DNA of 64,000 bases from Pedobacter quisquiliarum (GCF_014642175.1 NZ_BMIL01000008.1:162668-226667); one strand, 5' to 3'. Shown: positions 34,423 to 44,819, counted from the stretch's first letter. The notes: a model not told the origin generated them from the sequence alone. Made by a program: numbers and translations.

Positions 34423-35524
34423 TTGCATCTACAGTCCACTTTTCACATTGTTCCAGGAAAGCAGGATCTGCATCGGCACCAATACCAATGGTGTCTGGTG
34501 CGCTGAGCTGGTACCCATCAAAGGTTAGTCCGCCAATTACAGGATCTATCAGGTGGCCGAGCAGGCAGGTATCCAGATCATAAAATACCACATTAGGACT
34601 CGCCAGTGCGAAGTGTAGCTTAGCACTCAGGGCAATTCGGGTTTCCAGCATGGCACCAATCATGCATTTAACGCCACTTTGAAGGGACATCTCGTGGATC
34701 TTTTGTGCTTCCAGAATGCCGCCGGACTTGGAAAATTTGATATTGATATAGCTGCAGGACTGGCTGTTGATGAGCTTGCGGGCGTCATGGTGATTGTAGC
34801 AGCTTTCGTCGGCCATAATCTTTACCGGTGAATTCAGGTGTAACTCCGGCAGCCGATCATCGAACCAGGTGCGCATGGGTTGTTCGCAGAACTCAATGTC
34901 GTACTGGGCCATCTGGCCCAGTGCATGTAGCGCTTCATCGAAGTCCCAGCCCTGATTGGCATCCAGGCGGATGGACATTTCAGGCCCTACTGCAGCGCGG
35001 ATTTGTTTAACCCTTTCAATATCTTCAATAGCGTTCTTTCCGAGTTTCACCTTGAGGAAGTTGCAGCCCTTGTTTCTGATCTTTAAAGCAGCTTCTGCCA
35101 TCTTCTCCGGCGTATTGATGCCAATGGTCATGTCTGTTTCTACGATCTTATGCTGTCCGCCAAGGAAGGCGTAAAGTGGAAGCTTGGCATCTTTTGCGGC
35201 GATGTCAAACAGTGCCATGTCAAACGCGCTTTTAATGGTGCTGTTGTGCGCAGCGGCAGCAAGCAGGTCGTTCATGCGATCTGGTATTTCCAGTGGGTCT
35301 TTTCCGATCAGCTGTTTTGCGAACAGTTGCGCCATGATGATGCAGGTGTCCTGGGTTTCGCCCACGATCATTGGAAAGGCAGAACATTCACCGATACCGG
35401 TAATTCCAGCATCTGTATGGATTTTCAGTAGGGTGTTCTGCGCAAAGTGCATGGTGCCAGTCGCAATAACAAAGGGCTCCATGGGAATGCTGAATCGGTA
35501 AATATCGATGGATGTAATCTTCAT
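34415..35524 (-). CDS. Dipeptide epimerase (enolase superfamily, Ala-Glu epimerase type)
   Basis: This 369-residue enzyme has the enolase-superfamily layout. FLKVKLG carries the KxK base, [13 protein letters not shown] and MADES carry the metal ligands, and NIKFSKSGG carries the second catalytic Lys. The [12 protein letters not shown] segment and overall similarity point to L-Ala-D/L-Glu epimerases, used in recycling murein peptides. Substrate range varies in the family, so other dipeptides are possible. The neighbouring GH25 muramidase also fits cell-wall turnover, though the genes are convergent. Confidence 0.88.
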   Translation of the reverse strand: MKITSIDIYRFSIPMEPFVIATGTMHFAQNTLLKIHTDAGITGIGECSAFPMIVGETQDTCIIMAQLFAKQLIGKDPLEIPDRMNDLLAAAAHNSTIKSAFDMALFDIAAKDAKLPLYAFLGGQHKIVETDMTIGINTPEKMAEAALKIRNKGCNFLKVKLGKNAIEDIERVKQIRAAVGPEMSIRLDANQGWDFDEALHALGQMAQYDIEFCEQPMRTWFDDRLPELHLNSPVKIMADESCYNHHDARKLINSQSCSYINIKFSKSGGILEAQKIHEMSLQSGVKCMIGAMLETRIALSAKLHFALASPNVVFYDLDTCLLGHLIDPVIGGLTFDGYQLSAPDTIGIGADADPAFLEQCEKWTVDATT

Positions 35525-35573
35525 GCCTTGGTGTTTCCGTAAAAGTAATAATTATCTCTTTACCTTTAAGGCT

Positions 35574-37586
35574 ATGAAAGGGAACCCCAATAAGCTCATA
35601 AATGCTTCCTCGCCGTACCTCTTACAGCATGCGTATAATCCTGTAGATTGGCATGAGTGGGGTGAGGAGGCGCTCGAAAAGGCCCGCCGAGAACAGAAGC
35701 TGTTGCTGGTTAGCATCGGCTATTCGGCTTGCCACTGGTGCCATGTAATGGAACGCGAAAGCTTTGAATTGCCGGAGGTCGCTGCGGTGATGAACAAACA
35801 TTACGTGTGTATAAAGGTGGATCGCGAGGAGCGCCCGGACATTGATCAGATATATATGCTGGCGATACAGCTGATGACGGGGAGCGGCGGCTGGCCATTG
35901 AATTGCATTTGTCTTCCGGACCAGCGACCGATATATGGGGGCACGTATTTCCGTAAGGACGACTGGATGAACATTCTCCAGAATGTTGCGGGGCTCTGGG
36001 CGACGGAACCTGCGAAGGCGCTGCAGTATGCCGAGCGACTTACAGAAGGTATTGTGCAAGCGGAGCGGATTGTGCCAAATGTGTTTCCTGACGATTTTGA
36101 TGCATCGCAGTTGGATGCCATTGTAAAGCCCTGGGTAGAGCGGTTTGACCTTGAGGAAGGCGGGCACAATGCTGCGCCGAAGTTCCCCATGCCAAACAAT
36201 TGGCTGTTTATGCTGCGGTACAGTCAGCTTAGTGGGGACACGGCCACCGCACACGCGGCAAGGCTTACGCTGGATAAGATGGCTTATGGTGGCATCTACG
36301 ATCATTTGGGTGGTGGTTTTGCAAGGTACAGTGTTGATGAACGATGGCATGTGCCGCATTTTGAAAAGATGCTGTACGACAACGGGCAGCTTTTAAGTCT
36401 ATATGCTGAGGCTTTTCAGCTTACAAAGGATATAGCATACCGCAGGGTTATTCAGGAGACAGCCGACTGGCTTGCCAGAGAAATGACTGCTCCGGAAGGG
36501 CTGTTCTATGCGGCACTTGATGCGGATAGTGAGGGCATTGAGGGAAGATTCTATGTGTGGGATAAGGAGGAGATTGACGCTTTGTTGGGCGAGGAAGCTG
36601 TGTACTTTAACGCTTACTACCAGGTTACTGCGGAAGGGAACTGGGCGGAGGAGGAAACCAACATCCTGATGAAGCAACAGGATGACGCAAGTTTTGCTGC
36701 TGAATATGGGCTGACACTACACGCATGGCTGGACATCCTGCAGCGGAGCAAGCAGAAGCTGCTGGAGAAAAGAGCGAAGCGGGTGCGACCAGGGCTGGAT
36801 GATAAATGCTTAACGGCATGGAATGCAATGGCGATAAAAGGATTGGCAGAGGCTTCGGTGGTTTGTGGTGTTAAGGAATGGCTTGGGATGGCGAGTACCG
36901 CTGCAAGTTTTATCATTCAGAATATGAAAACACCTGAAGGCGGTTTGTACCGTAACTTTAAGCAGGGTAAGCCTTCCATCCATTGCTTTTTGGATGACTA
37001 TGCCTTCATGATTGATGCATTGATCAGTCTGTATCAAGCTGATTTCAATGAAGCCTGGTTATATGAAGCCCAGCAGCTTTGTGATTATGTGATGGAACAG
37101 TTTGAGGATCCTGCAGGGCCGATGTTCTTTTATACAGGTAAAGGTGCAGAGGCACTCATCGCCAGGAAACATGAGTTGATGGACAATGTGATACCAGCAT
37201 CTAACTCTGTGATGGCGCAGAATCTTCAACGGTTGGGCTTGTATTTTGACCATGACGGCTATTCGGCGCGTTCGAAAGCCATGCTCATGACGGTTCTGCC
37301 ACAAATGAAAACCTATGGTTCAGCGTATTCAAATTGGGCGATTCAGTTGCTGAATGAGGTTTACGGCCTTACAGAAGTGGCAATTACAGGTGAAAAGCAG
37401 TCGGAAGTACTGGAAGCGCTGAGTTCCATTTACTTGCCGAACAAAATTATCTTAGCAGGAACAAATACAACGCTTCCATTGTTAAGAAATAAACAAAGCA
37501 TAGAAACAAAAATCTATATTTGCCGCAATAAAGCATGTCAGCTGCCTGTGAATACAGTTGAAGAAGCACTTAAATTAATTATTTAA
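35574..37586 (+). CDS. YyaL/SSP411-type thioredoxin-domain protein (DUF255)
   Basis: The ATG at 35574 is chosen because the family begins at [21 protein letters not shown]; the 22 codons upstream are not conserved-looking. The 670-residue protein has an N-terminal thioredoxin-like domain with [17 protein letters not shown], followed by a long alpha/alpha-barrel region resembling N-acylglucosamine epimerase folds ([36 protein letters not shown]). The function of this widespread family is not settled. The SlyD-like gene starts 11 bp later, so the two are probably co-transcribed. Confidence 0.9.
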   Translation: MKGNPNKLINASSPYLLQHAYNPVDWHEWGEEALEKARREQKLLLVSIGYSACHWCHVMERESFELPEVAAVMNKHYVCIKVDREERPDIDQIYMLAIQLMTGSGGWPLNCICLPDQRPIYGGTYFRKDDWMNILQNVAGLWATEPAKALQYAERLTEGIVQAERIVPNVFPDDFDASQLDAIVKPWVERFDLEEGGHNAAPKFPMPNNWLFMLRYSQLSGDTATAHAARLTLDKMAYGGIYDHLGGGFARYSVDERWHVPHFEKMLYDNGQLLSLYAEAFQLTKDIAYRRVIQETADWLAREMTAPEGLFYAALDADSEGIEGRFYVWDKEEIDALLGEEAVYFNAYYQVTAEGNWAEEETNILMKQQDDASFAAEYGLTLHAWLDILQRSKQKLLEKRAKRVRPGLDDKCLTAWNAMAIKGLAEASVVCGVKEWLGMASTAASFIIQNMKTPEGGLYRNFKQGKPSIHCFLDDYAFMIDALISLYQADFNEAWLYEAQQLCDYVMEQFEDPAGPMFFYTGKGAEALIARKHELMDNVIPASNSVMAQNLQRLGLYFDHDGYSARSKAMLMTVLPQMKTYGSAYSNWAIQLLNEVYGLTEVAITGEKQSEVLEALSSIYLPNKIILAGTNTTLPLLRNKQSIETKIYICRNKACQLPVNTVEEALKLII

Positions 37587-37597
37587 ACAAGATTGTA

Positions 37598-38098
37598 ATG
37601 ACTATTAAACCTAACACCGTAGTTTCATTAACGTACGAACTGCATACCACAAATGCAGAAGGTCAACAAGTTTTTGTAGAGAAAGCTGATGAGCAAAATG
37701 CTTTGGTTTTTATGTACGGAACTGGCATGATGTTGCCGAAATTTGAAGAACATTTAGCTGGCTTAAACGCTGGTGATGAATATAGCTTTGAGCTTACCGC
37801 AGAAGATGGCTATGGTCCTATCGATCCAGGTGCTTTTGCTGATCTTCCTAAGGAGATGTTTAAAGAGGTAGATCTTCCAGCAGTTGGCGACATTATTCCA
37901 TTACAGGATAATGAAGGTAACCACTTCAGAGCTGGTGTTACTGGCGTTCATGAGGATTCTATTTCTGTAGATTTGAATCACCCAATGGCTGGTAAAAACC
38001 TGATCTTCTCTGGTAAGATTCTTACCGTTCGTGAGGCTACTCAGGATGAATTGGCACATGGCCACGCGCATGGTGCTGATGGACATTCAGGTCACTAA
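37598..38098 (+). CDS. SlyD-like FKBP-type peptidyl-prolyl isomerase
   Basis: This 166-residue protein has the SlyD layout: an FKBP half (TVVSLTYELHT, KFEEHLAGLNAGDEYSFEL), the inserted flap chaperone domain (about 70-125), and NHPMAGKNLIFSGKILTVREA. The C-terminus is His-rich (GHAHGADGHSGH), as in metal-binding SlyD. Such proteins catalyse prolyl isomerisation, act as holdases, and in E. coli supply nickel to hydrogenase. It ends at a strong terminator. Confidence 0.93.
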   Translation: MTIKPNTVVSLTYELHTTNAEGQQVFVEKADEQNALVFMYGTGMMLPKFEEHLAGLNAGDEYSFELTAEDGYGPIDPGAFADLPKEMFKEVDLPAVGDIIPLQDNEGNHFRAGVTGVHEDSISVDLNHPMAGKNLIFSGKILTVREATQDELAHGHAHGADGHSGH

Positions 38099-38118
38099 TA
38101 ATAACGGATTTGTTATTT

Positions 38119-38163
38119 AACAATAAAGGCTGTTCCGATGAGGAACAGCCTTTATTGTTTTTG
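38119..38163. terminator. Bidirectional terminator between slyD-like and ABC-F genes
   Basis: A perfect 18-bp inverted repeat (AACAATAAAGGCTGTTCC and its complement) with a 5-nt loop is followed by a T run on the plus strand. It lies between convergent genes. Confidence 0.92.
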
Positions 38164-38230
38164 CTTTATTAAGCGTACTTGTTTTTACTTAGCACGCGTA
38201 AGATTCTAATGTAAAAACCCGCCACGTGGC

Positions 38231-39853
38231 TTATTTATACATTTCAGCTCTTAATGCTTGTACATCAGGACTGTTGATGTAGTCATCATAGCTCATCATT
38301 TTGTCAATAGTACCCTTCGGCGTAATCTCAATGATTCTTGTAGCTACAGATTCTGTAAGCGCATGATCTCGTGAGGTGAACAGTATTGTGCCTTTGAAGT
38401 CTTTCATGCCATTGTTTAAAGCGGTGATGGATTCCAGGTCCAAGTGGTTGGTCGGCTCATCAAACAATAAAAGGTTGGCATGCTTAAGCATCATTTGGGA
38501 GAACATACAACGCATCTTTTCACCACCGGATAATACTTTTACATTTTTAAGTACTTCCTCACCAGAGAACAACATCCTTCCTAAGAAGCTTCTTACGAAT
38601 TGCTCATCCTGATCGGTGTTGGAATACTCACGCAACCAGTCTACCAGGTTCATGTCCTTACCTTCGAAGTACTGCGAATTGTCATTCGGAATATCTGCTA
38701 GGCTGATGGTGATACCGAACTTAAATTCGCCTGTATAGTCTTGGCTTCTACCGGTTAACACATTGTAGAATGCCGCTGTAGCTAAGCTGTTTTGTGAAAG
38801 TATTGCGATCTTGTCTCCTTTGTTAACCATGAAGCTGATGTTTTTGAACATCACTTCACCGTTTACGCTGTGCGATAGATTTTCCACCTGAAGGATCTGG
38901 TCGCCAGCCTCACGGCCCAGGTTGTTGAAGAGAATAGCTGGATATTTACGGCTGGATGCTTTGATTTCAGAAATGTCGATCTTATCAAGCGCTTTCTTAC
39001 GTGAAGTTGCTTGTTTTGACTTGGAAGCATTCGCGCTGAAGCGCTGAATAAATTCCTGAAGCTCTTTAACTTTCTCCTCCAGTTTCTTGTTCTGATCACT
39101 GCGTTGTTTAAGTGCAAGTTGACTGGATTCATACCAGAAGGTGTAGTTACCAGAATAGATGTTCATCTTGCTGAAGTCGATGTCTACGATATGTGTACAT
39201 ACCGCATCCAGGAAGTGTCTATCGTGGGAAACCACTAAAACGATATTCTCATAGTCTGCAAGGAAGTTTTCCAACCAGGCGATGGTCTCGATGTCCAAAT
39301 CGTTGGTCGGCTCATCCAGTAATAGAATATCAGGGTTACCAAATAATGCTTGCGCAAGTAGTACACGTACTTTTTGGTTACCGTCAAGTTCCTTTAGTAA
39401 TTTATAGTGGTCTTCTTCCTTAATTCCAAGGTTGCTCAGCATGGTTGCAGCGTTGCTTTCCATGTTCCAGCCGTCCATTTCCGCAAAGCGATTTTCCAGT
39501 TCTCCAGCACGTTCACCGTCTTTGTCGCTGAAATCTTCTTTCAGGTAGATCGCATCTTTCTCCTTCATGATGGCATAAAGTTCCGTGTGGCCCATCATTA
39601 CGGTTTCGATTACTGAAGATTCATCAAACTCATAGTGGTTTTGCTTCAGGACAGCCATCCTTTCACCAGGGGTGATAGCAACGTTACCGGATGTTTGGTT
39701 TACTTCACCGGAAAGGATTTTAAGAAAGGTTGATTTACCTGCGCCGTTAGCACCAATAACACCGTAGCAGTTGCCTTGGGTGAATTTTAAATTAACGTCT
39801 TCAAAGAGGGTACGTTTGCCGTAACGCAGGGATAAATTGGATACTGATATCAT
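38231..39853 (-). CDS. ABC-F family ATPase (YbiT-like) with one degenerate ATP site
   Basis: This 540-residue soluble protein has two ABC domains and a linker (about 245-305), as in ABC-F ribosome-associated factors. The first domain has intact Walker A (GANGAGKST, 34-42), Walker B and SHD, but its signature is LDGNQ (156-160) instead of LSGGQ. The second domain has no Walker A lysine (ILSQNSLATA, 351-360) and SRDH instead of SHDR (494-497), while keeping LSGGE (441-445). Only one of the two composite ATP sites is therefore intact. Similar degeneration is usual in Bacteroidota relatives as far as I recall. Confidence 0.93.
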   Translation of the reverse strand: MISVSNLSLRYGKRTLFEDVNLKFTQGNCYGVIGANGAGKSTFLKILSGEVNQTSGNVAITPGERMAVLKQNHYEFDESSVIETVMMGHTELYAIMKEKDAIYLKEDFSDKDGERAGELENRFAEMDGWNMESNAATMLSNLGIKEEDHYKLLKELDGNQKVRVLLAQALFGNPDILLLDEPTNDLDIETIAWLENFLADYENIVLVVSHDRHFLDAVCTHIVDIDFSKMNIYSGNYTFWYESSQLALKQRSDQNKKLEEKVKELQEFIQRFSANASKSKQATSRKKALDKIDISEIKASSRKYPAILFNNLGREAGDQILQVENLSHSVNGEVMFKNISFMVNKGDKIAILSQNSLATAAFYNVLTGRSQDYTGEFKFGITISLADIPNDNSQYFEGKDMNLVDWLREYSNTDQDEQFVRSFLGRMLFSGEEVLKNVKVLSGGEKMRCMFSQMMLKHANLLLFDEPTNHLDLESITALNNGMKDFKGTILFTSRDHALTESVATRIIEITPKGTIDKMMSYDDYINSPDVQALRAEMYK

Positions 39854-39962
39854 ATATAGAAAATATCTGCAAAGGTAGGCATTATTTATAAAATCGCTAA
39901 TTGGCTGGTACTATTCTTTTTAGGCCCGAGACAAGCTAATACCGGCATTATTAGAAATTACT

Positions 39963-39970
39963 TAGCTTTG
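39963..39970 (+). promoter_or_regulatory. Putative -7 box (TAGCTTTG) just before the nitroreductase gene
   Basis: TAGCTTTG exactly matches TAnnTTTG and ends 9 bp before the ATG at 39980, so the mRNA leader would be only a few bases. No -33 TTG was seen. Confidence 0.35.
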
Positions 39971-39979
39971 CAGCCTATT

Positions 39980-40558
39980 ATGGAAAAAGAACTAGACGTA
40001 CTGCAGCGCATTATAAAGAGGAGAAGAAGCATATTTCCGGCAAGCTTTACACAAGAGGAAATCCCTGTGGAGGCCATAGAAGCCATACTGGAAAGTGCCA
40101 ATTATGCACCTACACACAAGAAGACAGAGCCATGGCGGTTTTCTGTTTTCAGGAAGGGCGGAAAGACCAGACTGGGACAGGAACTGGCAAATGCCTATAA
40201 AGCGAGCACACCTGAAGAGTCATTCCTGCAAAAGAAATATGATTCATTCGGCGTGAAGTTCGAGCAAGCGAGTTGCGTAATCGTTCTGAAGGCGCAGTTG
40301 AATCCTGCACTTTTACCAGAATGGGAAGAAGTGGCTGCATTGGCTTGTGCTGTTCAGAATATGGCACTTACTGCTGAGGCATTGAACATTGGCGCTTACT
40401 GGAGTTCACCGGGCCCTGTTGCGAAAATGCGTGAATTCTTAGACTTGCAGCCGGATGAGCAGGTTTACGGCGTGTTCTACATGGGCTACCACAATGCGCC
40501 TGCGGCGGAAGCTAAAAGAACGCCTATTGAGCAAAAGGTTAAGTGGATTGAGGAATAG
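39980..40558 (+). CDS. Nitroreductase-family flavoprotein
   Basis: The ATG at 39980 is preferred to an in-frame TTG at 39968, which overlaps a promoter-like box. The 192-residue protein has the family start IIKRRRSIFPASF, the ESANYAPTHKKTEPWRF segment that binds FMN phosphate, and the C-terminal GVFYMGYHN strand. Nitroreductases are FMN-dependent NAD(P)H oxidoreductases with varied substrates; this one resembles the YdjA type. The GreA-like gene starts 2 bp after its stop. Confidence 0.88.
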   Translation: MEKELDVLQRIIKRRRSIFPASFTQEEIPVEAIEAILESANYAPTHKKTEPWRFSVFRKGGKTRLGQELANAYKASTPEESFLQKKYDSFGVKFEQASCVIVLKAQLNPALLPEWEEVAALACAVQNMALTAEALNIGAYWSSPGPVAKMREFLDLQPDEQVYGVFYMGYHNAPAAEAKRTPIEQKVKWIEE

Positions 40559-40560
40559 TG

Positions 40561-41013
40561 ATGGCGTTTAATAAATCAGCCTTTTACGAAGCTTGTCTAC
40601 GTTTTATTGAAGCCAGGATAGAGACTGCGGAAACTGCACTTGCACAGGCCCAGGAAGCAAGCAACGACGACACGAAAAGCAGTGCCGGCGATAAGTTTGA
40701 AACCACCAGGGAGATGATGCAGCAGGATATCTTCAGGAATAAGAAGCTCCTGGCAGACGCACAGCAGAACATGGCTTTGTTGAAAACCCTGGTTGATGTC
40801 CCTGCAGCAGCTGCTGTGAAGAATGGTAGTCTGGTGGAAACGTCTCAGGGGGTGTTTTATGTTTCCATAAGCGCTGGCCAACTCAGCGTTGAAGGTAAAC
40901 CCGCTTTCGCGATTTCAGCAGCTTCTCCGGTTGGGCAGTTGATGCTTGGAAAACACGTGGGGGAGACGTTTACTTTTAATCAGAAAGCATACGAGATCAT
41001 TAGTATTCAATAG
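40561..41013 (+). CDS. GreA/GreB C-terminal-domain-like protein
   Basis: This 150-residue protein has a helical N-terminal half (IEARIETAETALAQAQEA, FETTREMMQQD) and a beta-rich C-terminal half (VFYVSISAGQLSVEG, GQLMLGKHVGETF). The C-terminal half looks like the GreA/GreB FKBP-like domain. The acidic tip of the Gre coiled coil is not evident, so a role in transcript cleavage is uncertain. Relatives in Bacteroidota are sometimes mislabelled as acyl-carrier-protein synthase. It is coupled to the nitroreductase gene and followed by a strong terminator. ATG at 40561 is preferred to GTG at 40558. Confidence 0.72.
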   Translation: MAFNKSAFYEACLRFIEARIETAETALAQAQEASNDDTKSSAGDKFETTREMMQQDIFRNKKLLADAQQNMALLKTLVDVPAAAAVKNGSLVETSQGVFYVSISAGQLSVEGKPAFAISAASPVGQLMLGKHVGETFTFNQKAYEIISIQ

Positions 41014-41117
41014 ACGCCGTAGATACTGTTAGTAGATTGCTCAGCAGCTTGCGGGGTAGAGATGCATTATGGCTGCGAGTACTATTGATGATGCAACATC
41101 CTGCATAAACTAAAATG

Positions 41118-41166
41118 AAAAAGCGCTTAACATCTTAGAACAAAAAGATGTTAAGCGCTTTTTTAT
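41118..41166. terminator. Bidirectional terminator between the GreA-like and deacetylase genes
   Basis: AAAAGCGCTTAACATCTT pairs perfectly with its complement over 18 bp, with A and T runs on both sides, between convergent genes. Confidence 0.92.
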
Positions 41167-41181
41167 GTTTAATCCTTGTGG

Positions 41182-42051
41182 TTAGAAGCTTCTGGTCATG
41201 CTGTTGTTCAAACGCTTCGCATCCCAGTATCCACTCGCGATAATTCGTCTGATCGTAAACAATGGATCTGAAGGGTCGCGTTTCTCAGCTAGGATATACC
41301 CCGATTTGAATCCACGCTTCTTCAGCTCTGGAAATGCTTCCGGGTTCCACAGACCAAAAGGGTAAGCGAAATGCGTTACTTTCTTGCCGGTGATGGCTTC
41401 CAGCGTTTTGGTAGGCTTCTCAATCTGCGTTACCCAGTCGTCGCCTTTGTACTTTTTCACATTCTGGTGATCCCAGGTGTGAGAACCAATCACGTGGCCC
41501 GCTTCAGATAGTCCTTTTACCTGATCTTTGGTCATGTACTTCGGCCGTCCAAGCGAAACTGTCATGATGAAATAGACAGCTTTAAATCCATACTTCTTCA
41601 TTTCCGGAGCTGCAATCAGGTACTGATTGGCTTCCGTATCATCAAATGTCAGCATCACAGGCTTTTCGGGCAGGGGTGTGCCGAGGTTCAGATAGGCATA
41701 ATATTCATCTGGGAGTATTGTGTTGTATCCACTGTCCGCAAGCATTTTCATGTGCGCCTTGAAGGTTTCAACCGGCACGATGTAGTCTTTGGCAGCTTTG
41801 GAGTCCGTCGGTTTCCAGTCACGTATCTGATGGTAGCACAACACTGGAACCTGCTTGCGATCAAGGATGGTTTTTGCGTCGGCAGTCTTGATGTCGTCAA
41901 TACGAACGGGCTTGGTATCTTTCGTTGTTTGGTTTTCTACAACGGTACTGTCGGAGGTATTTGATAGTTGTACAGGCGTTTGCGACTTTGAAAAGCAGCC
42001 AGCAGATAATACGATTGCGGCGGCAACAAAGGGTCTAAATATTCTATTCAT
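41182..42051 (-). CDS. Polysaccharide deacetylase lipoprotein
   Basis: The ATG at 42051 gives a lipoprotein signal (hydrophobic stretch ending LSAGC); the longer frame from 42126 would bury it. The 289-residue product has a NodB-homology domain with MLTFDDTEANQ (catalytic and metal Asp), SHTWDHQN (metal His pair) and HFAYPFG. It should remove acetyl groups from a polymer such as peptidoglycan, chitin-like or exopolysaccharide at the envelope. Substrate is not evident. It ends at the shared terminator. Confidence 0.9.
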   Translation of the reverse strand: MNRIFRPFVAAAIVLSAGCFSKSQTPVQLSNTSDSTVVENQTTKDTKPVRIDDIKTADAKTILDRKQVPVLCYHQIRDWKPTDSKAAKDYIVPVETFKAHMKMLADSGYNTILPDEYYAYLNLGTPLPEKPVMLTFDDTEANQYLIAAPEMKKYGFKAVYFIMTVSLGRPKYMTKDQVKGLSEAGHVIGSHTWDHQNVKKYKGDDWVTQIEKPTKTLEAITGKKVTHFAYPFGLWNPEAFPELKKRGFKSGYILAEKRDPSDPLFTIRRIIASGYWDAKRLNNSMTRSF

Positions 42052-42205
42052 CAGGCGTATAAGGGTGATTAACTTCTCGGTATATGTCACAAATGTATGA
42101 AAATGTGTATAGTAAAGGTACATCACTATTAACTATCCTATTTATTACATCATTTCTCTCCGGCGATTTTCAATTTAGAGTACTTTAGAGCTTTAAATGT
42201 ATGTA

Positions 42206-44722
42206 ATGAAAAAACGCTACCTATTTTCCCTGGTGGCATGTCTGCTGTCCGGATATGCTGTTGCCCAAACCAGAACCATCACCCTAAATGAACCTACCTC
42301 AGACGCACCAAAAGCGAACTATTCGCTCGCTGCACGTTTCTCCCCAAACAAACTGAAGAAGATGGTTTATTCAACCACGGTAGATCCGCATTGGCTGAAG
42401 TTAAGCAACCGCTTCTGGTACGTTTATGAGACGCCAAATGGTAAATCGTGGATTATGGTTGATCCCGCGAAGCGGACAAAGAAGCAGATCTTTAACAATG
42501 CTGAACTTGCTGCGGAGATCACGCGGATTGTGCGTGATCCTTTCGATGCTGAACACCTGCCAATCGAAAACCTGAAGTTCGCAAAAGATGAAAAGAGCCT
42601 GAGCTTTGAAATCAAAAGCACGGTAGATGAAATCAAACCTGACCGAAAAGATAAAAAAGCTGCAGATTCCCTGCAGAAGAAGGTCTTCTACTTCAATTAT
42701 GACATTGCAACTTCCAAGGTCACCGAAGTGCCAAACTATACCAAGCCTAAGGCGAAGCCGGATTGGGGTTCTGTTGCACCGGATTCCTCTGCGGTCATTT
42801 TCACCCGTAACTACAACCTTTACTGGATGGATAAGACCAATTACCTGAAGGCCGTTAAGAATGAAGAAGACAGCACGATTGTAGAGCATCAGCTTACCAA
42901 GGATGGCGTTAAGTTTTATGCCTACGGCAATGATGGCGATGGAGAGAACAACGAAGAAGTGCTTAAGAAGGACAAGAAAAGAAGACGTGCTTACGTACTA
43001 TGGTCGCCCGACGCGCGCTATTTCGTTATGAACCGCCAGGACAGCCGGAAGGTAAAGGACCTATGGGTGCTCAACAACACTGCAGCGGGCCGCCCAACCC
43101 TCGAGACCTACAAATACCAGATGCCGGGTGAAAAAGAAGCACCAATAGATGAGATATTACTGTTTAACTTCGCCGCGAAGACCTACAAAAAGCTGAACGT
43201 CGCCGCCTTCAAAGATCAAAGCGTATCCCTATGGCAGGCACCATCTTTAGTCAAAGACCGTGATAATGAATTCAGACCATCCATCTGGCTCGGCAACAAT
43301 TCCAAAATCTACTTTTCACGTACCAGCAGAGACTTAAAGCGTGTTGACATCTGTACGATAGACATCAACTCGGAAAAAGTAAGTCCATTGATAGACGAGC
43401 GCTTTAATACCTATGTAGAGATTAATCGTCCTGGGCTCGTTAAAGACGGTCAGGAGATCATCCATTGGTCAGAGCGGGACGGCTGGGCGCACTTCTACCT
43501 TTTCGACGCGAATGGAAAGCTTAAAAACCAGATCACCAAAGGTGCGTTCCACTGCGAAAGCATCGTCAACATCGATGAGAAGAACCGCGTGTTGTACTTC
43601 ACTGCAAATGGCCGTGAAGCCGGTGAAGATCCTTACTACCAGCACCTTTACCGCGTCAACTTCGACGGAAGCGGCATGAAGTTGCTGAACCCAGGGAACT
43701 TTGATCATGCCGTAAGCATGAATGACGAGGCCAAATACTTCGTGAACAACTTCTCCAGGGTAAATACAGCACCGAAAGCAATGGTCATGGACAGCAAAGG
43801 TAATCCAGTAATGAACCTGGAGACCGCTGATCTTTCCCTGCTAATGGCCGCAGGGTACAAATTCCCTGAGCCTTTCAAAGTTAAAGCAGATGATGGCGTT
43901 ACAGACATTTATGGTGTTATGTACAAGCCCTTCGACTTTGACCCAAACAAGAAATACCCAATCATAGAGTACGTGTATCCTGGGCCACAAACGGAAGCGG
44001 TAAATAAGGCTTTCACCAAAAGCATGGACAACACCGACCGCCTTGCGCAGCTAGGTTACATCGTTGTTTCTGTGGGTAATCGCGGTGGAAACCCGGCACG
44101 CTCCAAATGGTACCATACCTTCGGCTACGGCAATCTGAGAGACTACGGCCTGGCAGATAAAAAAGCAGCAGTAGAACAACTGGCTGCACGTCATAACTTC
44201 ATTGATGCGAGTAGGGTGGGCATCACTGGCCATTCCGGTGGTGGATTCATGTCTACTGCAGCCATGCTGGTTTACCCCGACTTCTTCAAAGCGGCAGTAT
44301 CGAAAGCTGGTAACCACGATAACAGTATATACAATCGCTGGTGGAGTGAGAAACACCACGGGGTGAAGGAAGTAATCGATTCCAAAGGAGACACCACCTT
44401 CACTTACAGCATCGACAAGAACCCAGAGCTTGCAGCTAACCTGAAAGGACACTTGATGATTATGACTGGTGATATCGACAACAACGTACACCCGGCAAAC
44501 ACCATCAGACTTGCAAATGAATTGATGAAGGCCGGTAAACGCTTTGAGTTCGTGATCCTTCCAGGACAACGTCATGCTTTTGGAGACCTAACAGAATATG
44601 CTTTCTGGAAACTTGCAGATCACTTTAACAGATACCTCATCGGTGATTTCGAGGGCCCGGACAAAGTCGATATCGTCGAAATCGACAGGGAAAAAGAACG
44701 AAATGGTAAGAACAAAAAGTAA
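42206..44722 (+). CDS. Secreted S9-family (DPP IV-like) serine peptidase
   Basis: The ATG at 42206 starts a signal peptide (MKKRYLFSLVACLLSGYAVAQ); another ATG three codons upstream is also possible. The 838-residue protein has a beta-propeller-like N-terminal part (with YVLWSPDARYFVMNRQ) and a C-terminal alpha/beta-hydrolase domain. The nucleophile is in GHSGGGFMS, the acid in GDIDNNVHP, and the His in PGQRHAFG. Such peptidases remove N-terminal dipeptides, often after proline, in the periplasm. It is followed by a strong terminator. Confidence 0.93.
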   Translation: MKKRYLFSLVACLLSGYAVAQTRTITLNEPTSDAPKANYSLAARFSPNKLKKMVYSTTVDPHWLKLSNRFWYVYETPNGKSWIMVDPAKRTKKQIFNNAELAAEITRIVRDPFDAEHLPIENLKFAKDEKSLSFEIKSTVDEIKPDRKDKKAADSLQKKVFYFNYDIATSKVTEVPNYTKPKAKPDWGSVAPDSSAVIFTRNYNLYWMDKTNYLKAVKNEEDSTIVEHQLTKDGVKFYAYGNDGDGENNEEVLKKDKKRRRAYVLWSPDARYFVMNRQDSRKVKDLWVLNNTAAGRPTLETYKYQMPGEKEAPIDEILLFNFAAKTYKKLNVAAFKDQSVSLWQAPSLVKDRDNEFRPSIWLGNNSKIYFSRTSRDLKRVDICTIDINSEKVSPLIDERFNTYVEINRPGLVKDGQEIIHWSERDGWAHFYLFDANGKLKNQITKGAFHCESIVNIDEKNRVLYFTANGREAGEDPYYQHLYRVNFDGSGMKLLNPGNFDHAVSMNDEAKYFVNNFSRVNTAPKAMVMDSKGNPVMNLETADLSLLMAAGYKFPEPFKVKADDGVTDIYGVMYKPFDFDPNKKYPIIEYVYPGPQTEAVNKAFTKSMDNTDRLAQLGYIVVSVGNRGGNPARSKWYHTFGYGNLRDYGLADKKAAVEQLAARHNFIDASRVGITGHSGGGFMSTAAMLVYPDFFKAAVSKAGNHDNSIYNRWWSEKHHGVKEVIDSKGDTTFTYSIDKNPELAANLKGHLMIMTGDIDNNVHPANTIRLANELMKAGKRFEFVILPGQRHAFGDLTEYAFWKLADHFNRYLIGDFEGPDKVDIVEIDREKERNGKNKK

Positions 44723-44728
44723 CCACAT

Positions 44729-44759
44729 AAAAAAAGCATCCCTAGGGATGCTTTTTTTT
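44729..44759. terminator. Terminator after the S9 peptidase gene (probably bidirectional)
   Basis: AAAAAGCATCC and GGATGCTTTTT form an 11-bp stem with a CTAG loop, followed by a T run. The A run on the other side could also serve the convergent barrel gene. Confidence 0.9.
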
Positions 44760-44819
44760 GATGTCTGCTTAATCACATGACAGATTTCAGCAGATGGGTT
44801 TATTGTGTGTTGTGTTTTA

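Noticed and set aside
35622..36359. Long minus-strand open frame (245 codons) opposite the YyaL-like gene
   Set aside because: Arg/His/Pro-rich antisense shadow of a gene with a clear family match.
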